Shown here piece after piece: positions 15,630 to 25,068 of a stretch of 62,003 bases of DNA; position 1 is the stretch's first letter, and the number at the start of each line of letters is the position of its first letter. The DNA is from Gammaproteobacteria bacterium. Lineage in GTDB: Bacteria > Pseudomonadota > Gammaproteobacteria > Nitrococcales > Nitrococcaceae. Location: positions 1-62,003 of the forward strand of contig JAUILK010000018.1 of the NCBI GenBank assembly GCA_030433275.1. The letters run 5' to 3'. The position numbers were made by a program, and so were the translations under genes. A model generated the notes under the pieces. That model had not been told where the DNA came from. It saw only the letters and a program-made list of their open reading frames with translations, and ran no database searches.

Positions 15630-17450
15630 TTATTCCCGGCTAAATTCATCCATCGAACCGATACCATGCATCGCGATGGTCTGCATGAAAGGCACACCGT
15701 AGGCCGCCAACTTTTTTTGGCCAACGCCACTGAGCGCTAGAAACTCGGCATCGCTGGCCGGGCGGCGGGCGACCATCTCCAACAAGGTCGTATCGGGGAA
15801 AATGACGTACCCCGGGACGCCCTGTTCCGCAGCGAATTGTTTGCGTAACGCGCGCAGCGCCTCCCACAGCGGTGCGTCCGCAGCCGCCAGGCCGGCGCGG
15901 TGCGCGCTGCGTTTGCTGGATCGTCGTGCTTTACGAACGCTGCGCAAGTGCAAAACTTGCTCGCCACGCAACAAAGGCCGTGCCCGCCGGTCGAGACGCA
16001 GGGCGCCATAGCCAGCCAAATCCACGTCGAGATAGCCATAAGCCACCAACTGCCGGATCAGCGAGCCCCATTGTCGGCGGCTAAAATCCGCACCGATACC
16101 GAACGTCGATAACCGTGCATGGCCGAACCGCACAGCCCGCGCGTCGCGCTCGCCGCGCAGATGCGCGATTAGGTATTGAGCGCCGAAACACTGACCGGTC
16201 CGATAGACCGCGGACAAGAGCTTACGCGCCGCTTCCGTGGCATCCCAGGTCTCAGGCGGCGCGCGACAGGTATCGCAGTTACCGCAGTCCGACTGCGGCT
16301 GTTCGCCAAAGTAACGCAACAGATGGACGCGACGGCAACTAGAGATTTCACAATACGCCAGCATCGCATCCAGCTTGTGCCGTTCGATGCGTTTGCGCGC
16401 CTCGCTCGATTCGGATTGCTCGATCATCCGACGACGCTGGACCACGTCGGCAAGGCCATAGAGCATCCACGCATGCGCCGGTCGACCATCGCGCCCGGCA
16501 CGGCCGGTTTCCTGATAATAGCTTTCGATGCTCGCCGGCAAGTCCAAATGCGCGACAAAACGCACGTCAGGTTTGTCGATGCCCATACCGAAGGCAACCG
16601 TTGCGACAACCACCAGATCGTCTTCGCGTGCGAAACGACGCTGGTGCGCGCTACGCGCCGCGTGGTCGAGCCCAGCATGATACGGCAGCGCGGCGATACC
16701 TTGTCGGTCCAACCAGGCCGCCGTGTGCTCGACCTTGTTACGCGACAGGCAGTACACGATGCCCGCCTCATTGGCGTGTTCCTCAGTTATGAAGCGCAGC
16801 AGTTGCGCACGGCTATCGCTACGCTCGGCGACGCGATAACAGATATTGGGCCTGTCGAAGCTGTGAATGAACTGCCGCGACTCGTGCAAACGCAGACGCT
16901 CGACAATTTCACGCCGTGTCGGCTCATCGGCAGTTGCCGTCAATGCAATGCGCGGCGTATCCGAAAAACGTTCCGCCAGCACCGCCAGCTGCAGGTATTC
17001 CGGCCGAAAATCGTGGCCCCATTGCGAGACGCAATGGGCTTCGTCGATTGCAAACAGCGCGATTTTGCAACGGCCGAGCAAGTCAAGACAGCGCGGCTGC
17101 AGCAGCCGTTCTGGGGCGATGTATACCAGATCCAGCATCCCGGCGAGCATTTGCTGTTCGACAGCGCGCTGCTCAGCCGCACCGAGGCTGGAGTTCAGGT
17201 AAGCGGCGGCGACCCCCGCCTGGCGCAGCGCCGCGACCTGGTCGGTCATCAACGCAATCAGCGGCGAAACGACCACGCCGCAGCCTGGACGCAGCAGGGC
17301 TGGAATCTGGTAACACAGCGATTTGCCCCCACCGGTCGGCATCAGTACCAGCGCATCGGTGCCGCATGTGAGCGTTTCAATAATGGTTCGTTGCTGGCCA
17401 CGAAACGCATCGAAGCCGAATGTCGCCCGTAGAATCGACTCGGGTGTCAT
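15630..17450 (-). CDS. recQ: ATP-dependent DNA helicase RecQ
   Basis: A 606-residue superfamily 2, 3'-5' DNA helicase. Visible are motif 0 ([10 protein letters not shown]), Walker [13 protein letters not shown] near residue 37, the DEAH box [20 protein letters not shown], motif III (LTATAD), and motif VI ([14 protein letters not shown]). Next come the zinc-binding part of the RQC region (CEISSC and CGNCDTC), a winged helix, and an HRDC domain ([33 protein letters not shown]). RecQ acts in recombination repair and fork restart. The start is ATG 17450; an upstream in-frame TTG at 17477 is less likely. The gene runs toward the porin. Confidence 0.93.
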   Translation of the reverse strand: MTPESILRATFGFDAFRGQQRTIIETLTCGTDALVLMPTGGGKSLCYQIPALLRPGCGVVVSPLIALMTDQVAALRQAGVAAAYLNSSLGAAEQRAVEQQMLAGMLDLVYIAPERLLQPRCLDLLGRCKIALFAIDEAHCVSQWGHDFRPEYLQLAVLAERFSDTPRIALTATADEPTRREIVERLRLHESRQFIHSFDRPNICYRVAERSDSRAQLLRFITEEHANEAGIVYCLSRNKVEHTAAWLDRQGIAALPYHAGLDHAARSAHQRRFAREDDLVVVATVAFGMGIDKPDVRFVAHLDLPASIESYYQETGRAGRDGRPAHAWMLYGLADVVQRRRMIEQSESSEARKRIERHKLDAMLAYCEISSCRRVHLLRYFGEQPQSDCGNCDTCRAPPETWDATEAARKLLSAVYRTGQCFGAQYLIAHLRGERDARAVRFGHARLSTFGIGADFSRRQWGSLIRQLVAYGYLDVDLAGYGALRLDRRARPLLRGEQVLHLRSVRKARRSSKRSAHRAGLAAADAPLWEALRALRKQFAAEQGVPGYVIFPDTTLLEMVARRPASDAEFLALSGVGQKKLAAYGVPFMQTIAMHGIGSMDEFSRE

Positions 17451-17519
17451 ACCGTTGTTGTGTTCGAAATAAGGCAACTGAATAGCAGCTCTCTAGGAAG
17501 AAACGCCATAAATTCAAGC

Positions 17520-18533
17520 TCAAGGCCTGCTTGCAAGCCTTGAGCGGGGCGCCGGCTGCCAGCCCTCTGACACGATCGTGTTACGGCCGATCCGCTTGGC
17601 CCAGTACAGCCGATCGTCGGCTAGCTTGATGAGTTCAAAACAGCTGCTGTTGTGCTCGCTGACACCGCCCCGCTCGCTCAACGCGCGACGGGCTTCGCGC
17701 AGGTCGGCCACACCCATCGATAGGGTTACCGGGATGGTCGCACCGTCGAACTCGAAGAGCTCGGAGTCGACAAGCTTCCGCAACATCTCCGCTACAGCCA
17801 TCGCTGTATGCTTGCCGCGCTTCGGCAGTAGCGCTACGAACTCCTCACCACCGTAACGGGCAAAAATATCATCGGGCTGGGTGTGGCGCTGGATGTACTG
17901 TGCAACTTGCTTGAGGACATAGTCACCGGCCAGATGGCCATAGCTGTCATTGATCAGCTTGAAGTAATCAATATCACACAAGATCAATGACAGGTCGCGA
18001 TCGTAGCGCACCGATCGACCCACCGCGCGCGCCATCTCCTTGAGAAAATAATACTTATTATAGACTTGGGTCAGCCCATCAATTGTCGTCAGCCGATAAA
18101 TTTCCTCATGGTAGCTTGCTTCGATGTTGCTACCGGTCAAGAACTTGAGAATTGTCCGACCAATTTTGATCTGATCACCTTCACCAAGCGAGTGCTCATG
18201 CACGGTCTGGTCGTTGACATAAGTCCCATTGGTCGACCCGAGGTCGCGTATTACGAAACGATCCCTATGGCCCTCGATGATCGCGTGCTTGCGGGAAATC
18301 GCTTCTTCGTCGATCTGGATGTCGGCCTCGCTGGAGCGGCCAACAAGTATCGAGGCCTGAGCCAGACTGTACTTTTTACCCAAATCGATTCCGTTGATCA
18401 CAACGAGGCAGGCATCTCGCGATAAGGGAACACCCGGCGACACCTTCCCGGTGACCGTAACCACCGTGCGTTCACCACCCAACTCGCGTTCGAAGCTATC
18501 CGGTCCAACTGGACCGTCAGGAGGGCGTGGCAC
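17520..18533 (-). CDS. FHA-domain diguanylate cyclase (FHA-GGDEF)
   Basis: About 337 residues. An N-terminal FHA domain shows ILVGRSSEADIQIDEEAISR, KHAIIEG and RDLGSTNGTYVND, the residues that bind phosphothreonine peptides. A C-terminal GGDEF domain follows (TTIDGLTQVYNKYYF, LILCDIDYFKLINDSYGHLA, RYGGEEFVALLP). The GGEEF active site and metal-binding Asp are intact, so it should make cyclic di-GMP. The usual inhibitory I-site RxxD just upstream is QPDD, so product inhibition is probably lost. The start is uncertain: GTG 18533 has AGGGG upstream, while the frame stays open to a TTG at 18584. It is cytoplasmic, linking a Ser/Thr phospho-signal to cyclic di-GMP (family inference). Confidence 0.85.
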   Translation of the reverse strand: MPRPPDGPVGPDSFERELGGERTVVTVTGKVSPGVPLSRDACLVVINGIDLGKKYSLAQASILVGRSSEADIQIDEEAISRKHAIIEGHRDRFVIRDLGSTNGTYVNDQTVHEHSLGEGDQIKIGRTILKFLTGSNIEASYHEEIYRLTTIDGLTQVYNKYYFLKEMARAVGRSVRYDRDLSLILCDIDYFKLINDSYGHLAGDYVLKQVAQYIQRHTQPDDIFARYGGEEFVALLPKRGKHTAMAVAEMLRKLVDSELFEFDGATIPVTLSMGVADLREARRALSERGGVSEHNSSCFELIKLADDRLYWAKRIGRNTIVSEGWQPAPRSRLASRP

Positions 18534-18762
18534 GTGTAGTACCCCTATCACGAAGTAGGATCTTGTCCCTGGACGAGACGGCAAACTCCAAGGAACCGAC
18601 CATGGGCGATTAAAGCAGACAATGGGTCAAAATGCCAACTGTGTATCAACACAATACGGCCAGCGGTTGCCTGAGCCGCAGCTTCGCGGAAAGGACAAGA
18701 TGAAATAAGCGTTCGCGGGACTTCCAAAAAACCCCAGGCTGTTATTTGTGCTTGCATCTTGG

Positions 18763-19764
18763 CTACTCTTTCAAGAGTGCCCCTGCAGCGTTCTCCTCGA
18801 ATATCCCCGCCTCTTCGATATACTCCTGCACCGTCGCGTCATGCCGCCAACCACCTTGTCGTTTGATGGCACGGAACTCGGCACCGGCACGATAGGCGCT
18901 AGTCGCCAAACCACGCCGCAGGCTGTGACTACTCAGCTTGGTGGCATCGGGCAAACCCGCCTCGACGGCCCGAGCCGCAAGAATGGTGTTGACACTGCCC
19001 GCTGTCAAAGCCGCCAGGCCGACTTCACCCCAACGGTTGATGCGCCGGAACAGCGGACCGCACTCGATCGCGGCGGCTATGAGCCAACGCTGCAGAGCCG
19101 TGGCCGGGCAACAAAGCCCCCTGCCATAAGGGATTGCCTTCGAAAAACCTTGGCCGCTCGGATCGGTCTTGGAACGCGGCAGCGTGATCAGTAGACCTTC
19201 GCGTTCCCAGGACAAATTCGAGACCGTGAGCCCCACCAACTCCCGGCGGCGAAACGCGCCGAAGTACCCCGTCTGCAATAAAGCACTATCGCGCAGCGCG
19301 GCCTGCGTCCCGAGCTCGGCAAGCCGCACGACGATGCGTTGCAGCTCCTCCAGGGACAGCGCCTTGGCTTGTTGGCGGGGCCGCCCGTGCACACGCGCGA
19401 TGCCGCGGAGAGTCTTACGCACGGTCGGGGCCGCAGCCGGGTCGGCAAAGCCCTGAAAGCGATGCCACTGTGATAGCGCCGTCAAACGCAGCCCAAGTGT
19501 ACGCGGGTTTAACTGCTCGGCAAAAGTGAGCAGGTAGCGCACCACCGTCGCCGCATCGCAGGGCAATACCCCTCCCCAGGCCAGGAAATGACGAATCGCC
19601 GAGCGGTAGACGCGCCGGGTGTTGTCGGCGGTCGCGGCGGCGAGAAACCGCTGGTGCTGCTGCGCCAGTTGTACCGGGGTTACAGGCGTACCGCCGATAC
19701 GGCTGGACAACGCACCGAACCCGACCAAAACGGTAGCGTTCTCCCCTTTCTTACTTTTTGCCAT
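18763..19764 (-). CDS. Tyrosine recombinase/site-specific integrase, KfrA-paired type
   Basis: A 333-residue phage-type integrase. A SAM-like core-binding domain (FLAAATADNTRRVYRSAIRH, FLAWGG) precedes the catalytic domain. Catalytic residues seen are Arg in GYFGAFRRRELVGL, the SHSLRRGLAT box (HxxR), the WRHD box and the nucleophile in ATVQEYIEEAG. All appear intact. The start is ATG 19764 with AAGGAG eight bases upstream. It is transcribed away from a KfrA-like gene, with a 187-base AT-rich spacer. Integrases of this type next to kfrA-like genes recur as small chromosomal inserts; the target and role are not known to me. Confidence 0.88.
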   Translation of the reverse strand: MAKSKKGENATVLVGFGALSSRIGGTPVTPVQLAQQHQRFLAAATADNTRRVYRSAIRHFLAWGGVLPCDAATVVRYLLTFAEQLNPRTLGLRLTALSQWHRFQGFADPAAAPTVRKTLRGIARVHGRPRQQAKALSLEELQRIVVRLAELGTQAALRDSALLQTGYFGAFRRRELVGLTVSNLSWEREGLLITLPRSKTDPSGQGFSKAIPYGRGLCCPATALQRWLIAAAIECGPLFRRINRWGEVGLAALTAGSVNTILAARAVEAGLPDATKLSSHSLRRGLATSAYRAGAEFRAIKRQGGWRHDATVQEYIEEAGIFEENAAGALLKE

Positions 19765-19865
19765 CGGCAATCGCTCCTTGGGGCGCGTCTATACCCAAGA
19801 TTACAGCTTTTCTCATGAACGTCGCAGCATAACATACGATAATATTATTTATCGAAAGTTAAATT

Positions 19866-19930
19866 TAGAAAAATTTTCTACTTACCAAAGCACAATAATT
19901 ACATTAAATTACGTATTACATATTACGTAA
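19866..19930. promoter_or_regulatory. AT-rich divergent regulatory region with palindromes and short direct repeats
   Basis: TAGAAAAATTTTCTA (19866-19880) is a perfect 7-bp-arm palindrome. ATTACGTA occurs twice, at 19908-19915 and 19922-19929, 14 bases apart, the second inside the palindrome TTACGTAA. The region separates the integrase from the KfrA-like gene. KfrA proteins are known to bind and repress at repeats in their own promoters, so this is a likely autoregulatory operator controlling both genes (inference). Confidence 0.45.
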
Positions 19931-19951
19931 CAAAATTATTGGAGACCCACG

Positions 19952-20995
19952 ATGGCGCGTTCCGGCATCACGTATTTCCACGTCGCCCAGGCCGCCGCCG
20001 GCCTGGTCGACGCCGGCAAGAACCCGACGGTCGACGGCATCCGGGCCGCACTCGGCGGGACCGGCAGCAAAAGCACCATCGCTCCGCTGCTCAAGCGCTG
20101 GAAGACCGAATACGCCGAAACGGTGGCGGAAGCGGATACAGGGCTGCCGGCTGAACTCGTGCAGGCCGTAAAAGGGGTATACGAGAAAGTACAAGCGGAG
20201 GCAGCGCAGCTACGGGAGCAGCAACAGCACGCGCATGAGGCCGAATTACAGGCCCTTCAGGAGCAACTGCGTTCGTTACAGACTGAGCACGCGGCACTGC
20301 AGGAGAAACATCAGGCGCAGCTGCGGTCCCTAGAGGCGGCAACGGTGCAGATTCAGCAGCTGGAGGATGCACGACATGAACAGGCGGTCACCCTAGCTGG
20401 GTTGCGCAGTGAGAACGCCGGCCTCGAGCAACGGCTAAGTGATCGCACCGCCGCGACTGCGGCACTCACCGAGCAGCTGAACCAGGCACGAGCCCAGTTT
20501 GAGCATTATCAAGAAGCCGTAGCCCGACAACGGGCCGAAGAGCGCGAGACTGCGGAAGGGCGCCAGAATCGCTTGGAACAGGAGTTGGCTGAAGCCCGGC
20601 AGCAGGTACTGGCGCAACAAGCCCTCTCAAGCGAAGCGCAGGCACACGCTCAGCATCAGGCGAAAGAAAATGCGCGCCTGCAAAAGCGCTTACAAGCAAC
20701 CGATGAGGCCCTCGCACGCGTGCGCGCCACGCACGACCAAACCGCCTACCAAGTAACGCAGCTTACCCGGCGCCATCAAGCGCTCGAACAACGTCATCTG
20801 GCCGCCACCGAAGCACTGGCGGAATACCGCACTGGCCTGGCGGCAGCGGACAAGGAATGCGCTTTGCTGCGCGAACGGCTGGCGCAGACGGAAGAGCAAC
20901 TGGCGGCGCTGGCTCAGAAAAGAATCGACTTGCTGCAAGAGAAAGCGGTGCTCCGCGACCAATTGCGGCAACACCGGGACGCTAGCAACAACTAG
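19952..20995 (+). CDS. KfrA-like DNA-binding coiled-coil protein
   Basis: A 347-residue protein. Residues 1-60 form a KfrA_N DNA-binding domain (VAQAAAGLVDAGKNPTVDGI, then LGGTGSKSTIAPLLKRW). Almost all the rest is an alpha-helical coiled coil rich in Gln, Ala, Glu and Leu with heptad spacing. KfrA of IncP plasmids is an autorepressor that multimerises through such a tail and helps plasmid stability or partition. Here it is chromosomal, divergent from an integrase, suggesting a small mobile element or plasmid-derived pair. TTGGAG lies ten bases before the ATG. A separate regulatory function for the integrase is inferred from the shared spacer. Confidence 0.85.
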   Translation: MARSGITYFHVAQAAAGLVDAGKNPTVDGIRAALGGTGSKSTIAPLLKRWKTEYAETVAEADTGLPAELVQAVKGVYEKVQAEAAQLREQQQHAHEAELQALQEQLRSLQTEHAALQEKHQAQLRSLEAATVQIQQLEDARHEQAVTLAGLRSENAGLEQRLSDRTAATAALTEQLNQARAQFEHYQEAVARQRAEERETAEGRQNRLEQELAEARQQVLAQQALSSEAQAHAQHQAKENARLQKRLQATDEALARVRATHDQTAYQVTQLTRRHQALEQRHLAATEALAEYRTGLAAADKECALLRERLAQTEEQLAALAQKRIDLLQEKAVLRDQLRQHRDASNN

Positions 20996-21029
20996 ACTCG
21001 AACTAGCGTAACGCTGCCGAAGCGCGACT

Positions 21030-23453
21030 TCAGTAGATATCGAGGTGACAGCGGCCAGCCGCAAACAACCGCTCAACCCCCTCGGGGCCAACCACCTCAT
21101 CCAGCACGGATCTTACGCCGGGCCATAAGGTATTAGCCCCACCGCAAATATAGAAATGGGCCCCCCTCGCCCACCATGCTCGCAGTTGCTCACACTTTGC
21201 CCATAACCGATGCTGAACATAAGGCTGCTGCGGATCGGCCGTGGAAACCACCCAATCGAGGCAGCTGAGATTCCCCCGCTTTTGCCATGCCGCCAAACGA
21301 GCGGCGGTTTCGGTATCCGGCGGCTGGCGCTCGCCGTGCAGCCACCAGATCGGGCCTTCATACCCGCTTTCGAGGAAGGAGAGAAACGGCGCGAGTCCGG
21401 TCCCGTTGCTGATCAGCACCAGGAGGGTGGTGCGGCGCGGCAAACGGAAACCAGGGTGCGGCAAATGGCGCACCCGCAGCCAGTCCCCCGCACGCAGCGC
21501 ACCGAGGTAGTTGGAACACAAACCCCACGGAACGCGCCGCACCCACAGGCAAATCTCTTGCCCCGGCGCATTGGCTACCGAATAGCGCCGTGGCGTCATA
21601 CGAGGCAGCCGCTCGACCCAAGTTTGCGGTACGCTACCGCTCGGCGGATCCCGCCACTCCCGATGCTCGGTAAGTGCACACAGCAGCGTTGTGACACCCT
21701 CCGGCAGCGCCAAAACCGCCTCCGGGTCCCACTCCGCCTGCCGCAGTCTGATCGCCATGGCGGTTGGGTCAACCTCGGGTTGGACTTCCACCAGATCGCC
21801 CGGCTGCAAATCCTGAGGCTGCCAGTTCAGCCGCAGCCGCCACAGCGCCCGCTCGGGATCCTGGGGGTTGACCAACACAGGCGCTTGCACCGTCACGCGT
21901 GTCCACGGCGGCGCGATCGCCGCCGGCGGCTGCAGCTGGAGGTAGTCCGCCAGCTCCCGCCACCAGGCGGCCAACGCCTGGGGATCGCCACGATCGACTT
22001 CACCGACGGCAACGGTGCGCGCACCGCTGGCTTCAAAACGGGCACGCAGGAAACGGCCGAAGGCGCAAAAGTGTTGGTGCGTGCTGTCACCGAAGCTCAG
22101 GATGGCGGCTTCCCTACCACCCAGAGGCGGCGGCCGATGCGCCAGTTCCGCCGCAAAGCGGCGCGCCGACTCCGGAGGTTTACCGTCACCGTAGGTCGCG
22201 TTGACCACGATCAACCGATGAAACTGCGCCAAAGTGGCTGGCCGGATATTCTGCATGGCGGTCAACCGGATGCGCCGACCTTGCTCTTGCAACCACACCG
22301 CCGTGCGCTCGGCTTGCCGCGCTGCCGTCCCCGACTGACTGGCATAGAGAACCAGCGTATCCGCGTCGGGGTCCGTCACCAGCTCACCACGGCGCGGCCG
22401 CCAGCCTTGCAGGTACAGATAAACGCCGGTGGCAGCAAAGCCGATCAGCCCGAGAGAGGCGAGCATCATGATGATGCGCCCGGGCAGCCCGAAGAAAGTG
22501 CCTACGTGCAATGCATACATGATGTTCATGTAACGCTCGCGCAGGCTCAGCTCGCTGTAGATGGCCGAGTCCAGAATCCGTCCGGTACTCGGCTCGAGCA
22601 GCAATTCGCTGTAGGCGGTAGGGAAAGGCGCGCGGGGCTCCAGATACGTTACTCGCACCGCCTCTCCCGCCTGCGGCTCCACCCAACGGTAGCCGGGCCG
22701 TTGCGGCAGATGGTCAGCGAACCCGGCGGCGACCTGGTCGGCGCGCAACGGCCCGGTGCTGACCGGCACGCTCGCCGGCGCATGCGCCTTCCCCGGTAGC
22801 CAACTGCGAATGCCCTCGCGGTACCAGTCGCAGGATCCCGTGAGACCCGTCAGGGCCGCCAATAGCACGGGCAGCGCCAGCCAGGTACCGAGCAAGGCAT
22901 GCCACTGCCACAGGCGAGCGCGGCCGCGAAACCCCCAGCGCCAAAAAAGCCAGCCCTTGAGATCGACGAGTCGGCGCGGCGCACGCCGAATCAACCCGGT
23001 CAGCACCAGCAGCACCAATGCCCAGGTGCACAGCCCCGTCACAAACTTGCCTTCAGTGGCCAAAGCCAGGTTAGTGTGGATCTCCTGGATCACCAACATA
23101 GTCCAGCCGATGCCGGAGTCCGACCAGCTCTCCCCGCTGTAGGGGTCGAAGAAGCGGATAGAGGTGTCGATCCCGCTACCAAACCAGGCTTCCCCAGCCC
23201 TGCCCGGCCTCGCCGGCACCTGAAAATCAGCCAAGGGCAACGCCGCCGGTACCGCCCGTTGCAGCCGTGACCGCAGCACATCCGCCGGCAATGGCACAGC
23301 ACCGGCCAGCGGCGACTGCACGCGGTTGTCGTTTAGGGCATGGACGATCTCCTGCTCAAAGCTCAGCAACGCCCCGGTCAAGCCCATGATCAGCAGCACC
23401 AGCCCGGCACTCAAGCCCAGCCAGCGATGACACCAAACGAGCAGGGTCCGCAT
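21030..23453 (-). CDS. PepSY-associated membrane domain fused to a flavodoxin/FAD-NADPH reductase
   Basis: About 807 residues. The N-terminal half is a PepSY-type membrane protein with four main helices (LVWCHRWLGLSAGLVLLIMG, TWLALPVLLAALTGLTG, IIMMLASLGLIGFAATGVYL) and His residues suited to haem binding. The C-terminal half resembles cytochrome P450/sulfite reductase: flavodoxin (LVLYASQSGTAARQAERTA), FAD-binding (PRRYSVANAP), NADPH-binding (LVLISNGTGLAPFLSFLESG, FYICGG) and a CHLDIY end. Such fusions sit in siderophore-uptake loci and are thought to reduce ferric siderophore. The start is ATG 23453, with a weak GAGACGA ribosome site. The 3' partner of the locus is intact, but the adjacent receptor is destroyed. 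Confidence 0.88.
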   Translation of the reverse strand: MRTLLVWCHRWLGLSAGLVLLIMGLTGALLSFEQEIVHALNDNRVQSPLAGAVPLPADVLRSRLQRAVPAALPLADFQVPARPGRAGEAWFGSGIDTSIRFFDPYSGESWSDSGIGWTMLVIQEIHTNLALATEGKFVTGLCTWALVLLVLTGLIRRAPRRLVDLKGWLFWRWGFRGRARLWQWHALLGTWLALPVLLAALTGLTGSCDWYREGIRSWLPGKAHAPASVPVSTGPLRADQVAAGFADHLPQRPGYRWVEPQAGEAVRVTYLEPRAPFPTAYSELLLEPSTGRILDSAIYSELSLRERYMNIMYALHVGTFFGLPGRIIMMLASLGLIGFAATGVYLYLQGWRPRRGELVTDPDADTLVLYASQSGTAARQAERTAVWLQEQGRRIRLTAMQNIRPATLAQFHRLIVVNATYGDGKPPESARRFAAELAHRPPPLGGREAAILSFGDSTHQHFCAFGRFLRARFEASGARTVAVGEVDRGDPQALAAWWRELADYLQLQPPAAIAPPWTRVTVQAPVLVNPQDPERALWRLRLNWQPQDLQPGDLVEVQPEVDPTAMAIRLRQAEWDPEAVLALPEGVTTLLCALTEHREWRDPPSGSVPQTWVERLPRMTPRRYSVANAPGQEICLWVRRVPWGLCSNYLGALRAGDWLRVRHLPHPGFRLPRRTTLLVLISNGTGLAPFLSFLESGYEGPIWWLHGERQPPDTETAARLAAWQKRGNLSCLDWVVSTADPQQPYVQHRLWAKCEQLRAWWARGAHFYICGGANTLWPGVRSVLDEVVGPEGVERLFAAGRCHLDIY

Positions 23454-23481
23454 CTGTCGTCTCGTTAGAGCGAGATGTTGT

Positions 23482-24340
23482 CTACAATTGCCCACGCACT
23501 GTCAGCATGAAGGCACGCGGTTGGCCGAAGAGGTTGCCGCTGTTCACCGTGTTGATTCGCTGATAATACTTCTTATCGAGAATATTGGTGACATTCAGGC
23601 TGACCGCGACATGCTGAGTAATGTCGTAACCAAGGCGGGCATCGACCGTCGTATAGCCCGACTGTGTGAGCCGCTCCCCGTCTTCGAACTCGTTAAAGAT
23701 CTTGCTGGTGGTGCGGACGCCCGCGCCGAGGCTCCACTGATTCCAGTCGCCCGGCAGCCGGTAATTGGTCCACAGCTTGAAAAGGTGACGCGGCGCGATG
23801 CTGGAGAAAGCCGCCCCCCCATCGGGCCCCCCTCCGCCCAGAGTCGGGTTATCGGTATTGGTGTAGGTGTAACCGGCGAACGCATCCCAGCCCGGCCGCA
23901 GTTGCCCGGAAATTTCGGCTTCGATCCCTTTGTTGCGCACCTCGCCGCGGGCTACGAAGACCTGTGGATCCGGGTTGTTCGCAGGCCGCTGGGCGCGGTT
24001 GGTCTCGGTGATGTGAAAGGCAGCCCGGTGGCATCGAGCGTGCCACGGTAGTTGTCCCACGATCCCGCGCTCAGCTTGCCCGTGACGGCCGTCTGACCCC
24101 GCGGGCGCTTGCGCACCAGGTTGACGGCAACGCCGGCGCCTCTGGAACCGGTTAGCAATCCGGCCGCACCTGCACGCTTTCGTGCATCGACAGATCGGGG
24201 GAGAGGAAAACCCGGCTGTCCATGGTCGTGGTCAGCCCGTCGACCTGCAGTTTCTGGATCTGGAAGACGCGGCTGTAGAAGTTGACACGGTTCGCATCGA
24301 TGCGCTCGACCCGCACGCCGCTACGATTACGCTCAATGCC
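23482..24340 (-). pseudogene. Decayed TonB-dependent siderophore receptor (FpvA/FoxA-like)
   Basis: Three pieces are readable right to left. The plug segment at about 24160-24340 has SGVRVERIDANRVNFYSRVF, then QIQKLQVDG and LSPDLSMHESVQV, ending in a stop. After a small deletion and frame change, GLLTGSRGAGVAVNLVRKRP and KLSAGSWDNYRG continue the plug at about 24020-24160. Homology then jumps directly to the C-terminal barrel (GIEAEISGQLRPGWDAFAGY, NILDKKYYQRINTVNSGNLF, MLTVRGQL). The signal peptide, plug start and most of the barrel are missing. It cannot make a functional receptor. It lies 29 bases upstream of the PepSY/reductase gene in the same direction, as in pyoverdine- or ferrioxamine-type loci. 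Confidence 0.85.
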
Positions 24341-24749
24341 TTATTGCAGCACGGGTTCTCTCCTTCCAGCCGCGGCCTCGAGAACCACACCAACCTCCTG
24401 TGTCGAGCCGCTGGGTTTATATTCCTGCAACACGCCGCTCTCGCACTTGAGCACGCGGTCCGCGATGCCGAAGTAGCGGTCGTCGTGGCTGATTGCGATG
24501 ATCGTCTTGCCACACCGCTTCAGCTCGGGCAGCAACTCGAAATAGAAAAAAGACCGGAAGGCCGGGTCCTGGTCCGCGGCCCACTCGTCGAGCAGCAGAA
24601 TCGGCCGCTGTTCGACATGGGCCGCCAACAACGCCAGGCGCTTGCGTTGACCTTGTGACAAGCGGGTCGTCGACAGGCAATCGCCGTCGATTATGACCTT
24701 GTGTTCCCTCCGCAGCCGCTCCAGAAAGCCTTTCGCTGCTATCGGCAGT
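24341..24749 (-). pseudogene. 3' fragment of a cyclic-peptide/siderophore ABC exporter (PvdE/SyrD-like)
   Basis: The frame holds the C-terminal ATPase end of the SyrD/PvdE family: FLERLRREHKVIID, the signature LSTTRLSQGQRKRLALLAAH, Walker B PILLLDEWAADQDPAFRSFF and the H-loop TIIAISHDDRYF. The DEWAADQDP box is characteristic of this family. Membrane and Walker A parts are absent because homology stops at about 24749, exactly where an IS21-type end begins. The 3' end runs into the receptor relic at a deletion junction. It was probably part of a non-ribosomal siderophore export or maturation locus. Confidence 0.8.
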
Positions 24750-25068
24750 GCAAAAATGACCCACCCTTCACTAACCTTGGTTCCCTCGCTTGGCTGGGGG
24801 ACCGAGATGATCACGAAGGAAGGGGCTATGGAGATCAAGATCTTGCAGCGCCAGGGGGCAGCATCCGCAGAATCGTTCGGCAGATGGGCGTCTCGCGCAA
24901 CACACGGTGCGCAAATACCTGCAAAGCCCGCGCGAGCCGGGCTATGCAAGGCGCCCGGCTCGCCCCGGCAAGTTGGGGATCTGTTCAAGGCCTATATCGA
25001 GGCGCGCATCGAGGCTGCCCGGCCGCACTGGATACCGGTCCCGGTGATCGGGCGCGAGACGCCGCGCC
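24748..25068 (+). pseudogene. istA: IS21-family left end and istA remnant
   Basis: TGCAAAAATGACCCACCC at about 24749-24766 resembles the GACCCACC repeats at the left end of many IS21-family elements. An ATG at 24807 starts MITKEGAMEIKILQRQG; with two frame changes the reading continues SIRRIVRQMGVSRNT, KYLQSPREPGYARRPARP and FKAYIEARIEAARPHWIPV, matching the N-terminal HTH of IstA. Homology ends at about 25065. No istB or right end is present. The element interrupts the PvdE/SyrD-like gene and is itself truncated by the IS630-like fragment. Confidence 0.78.

Noticed and set aside
16176-17432. 418-codon open frame on the plus strand
   Set aside because: It is antisense to recQ and shows no domain; recQ has every helicase motif.
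18585-21029. Attachment-site direct repeats flanking the integrase/KfrA pair
   Set aside because: I compared both flanks by eye and saw no convincing direct repeat or tRNA target.
21210-22799. 529-codon open frame on the plus strand
   Set aside because: Antisense to the PepSY/flavoreductase gene; composition is Arg/Pro/Gln-rich without motifs.
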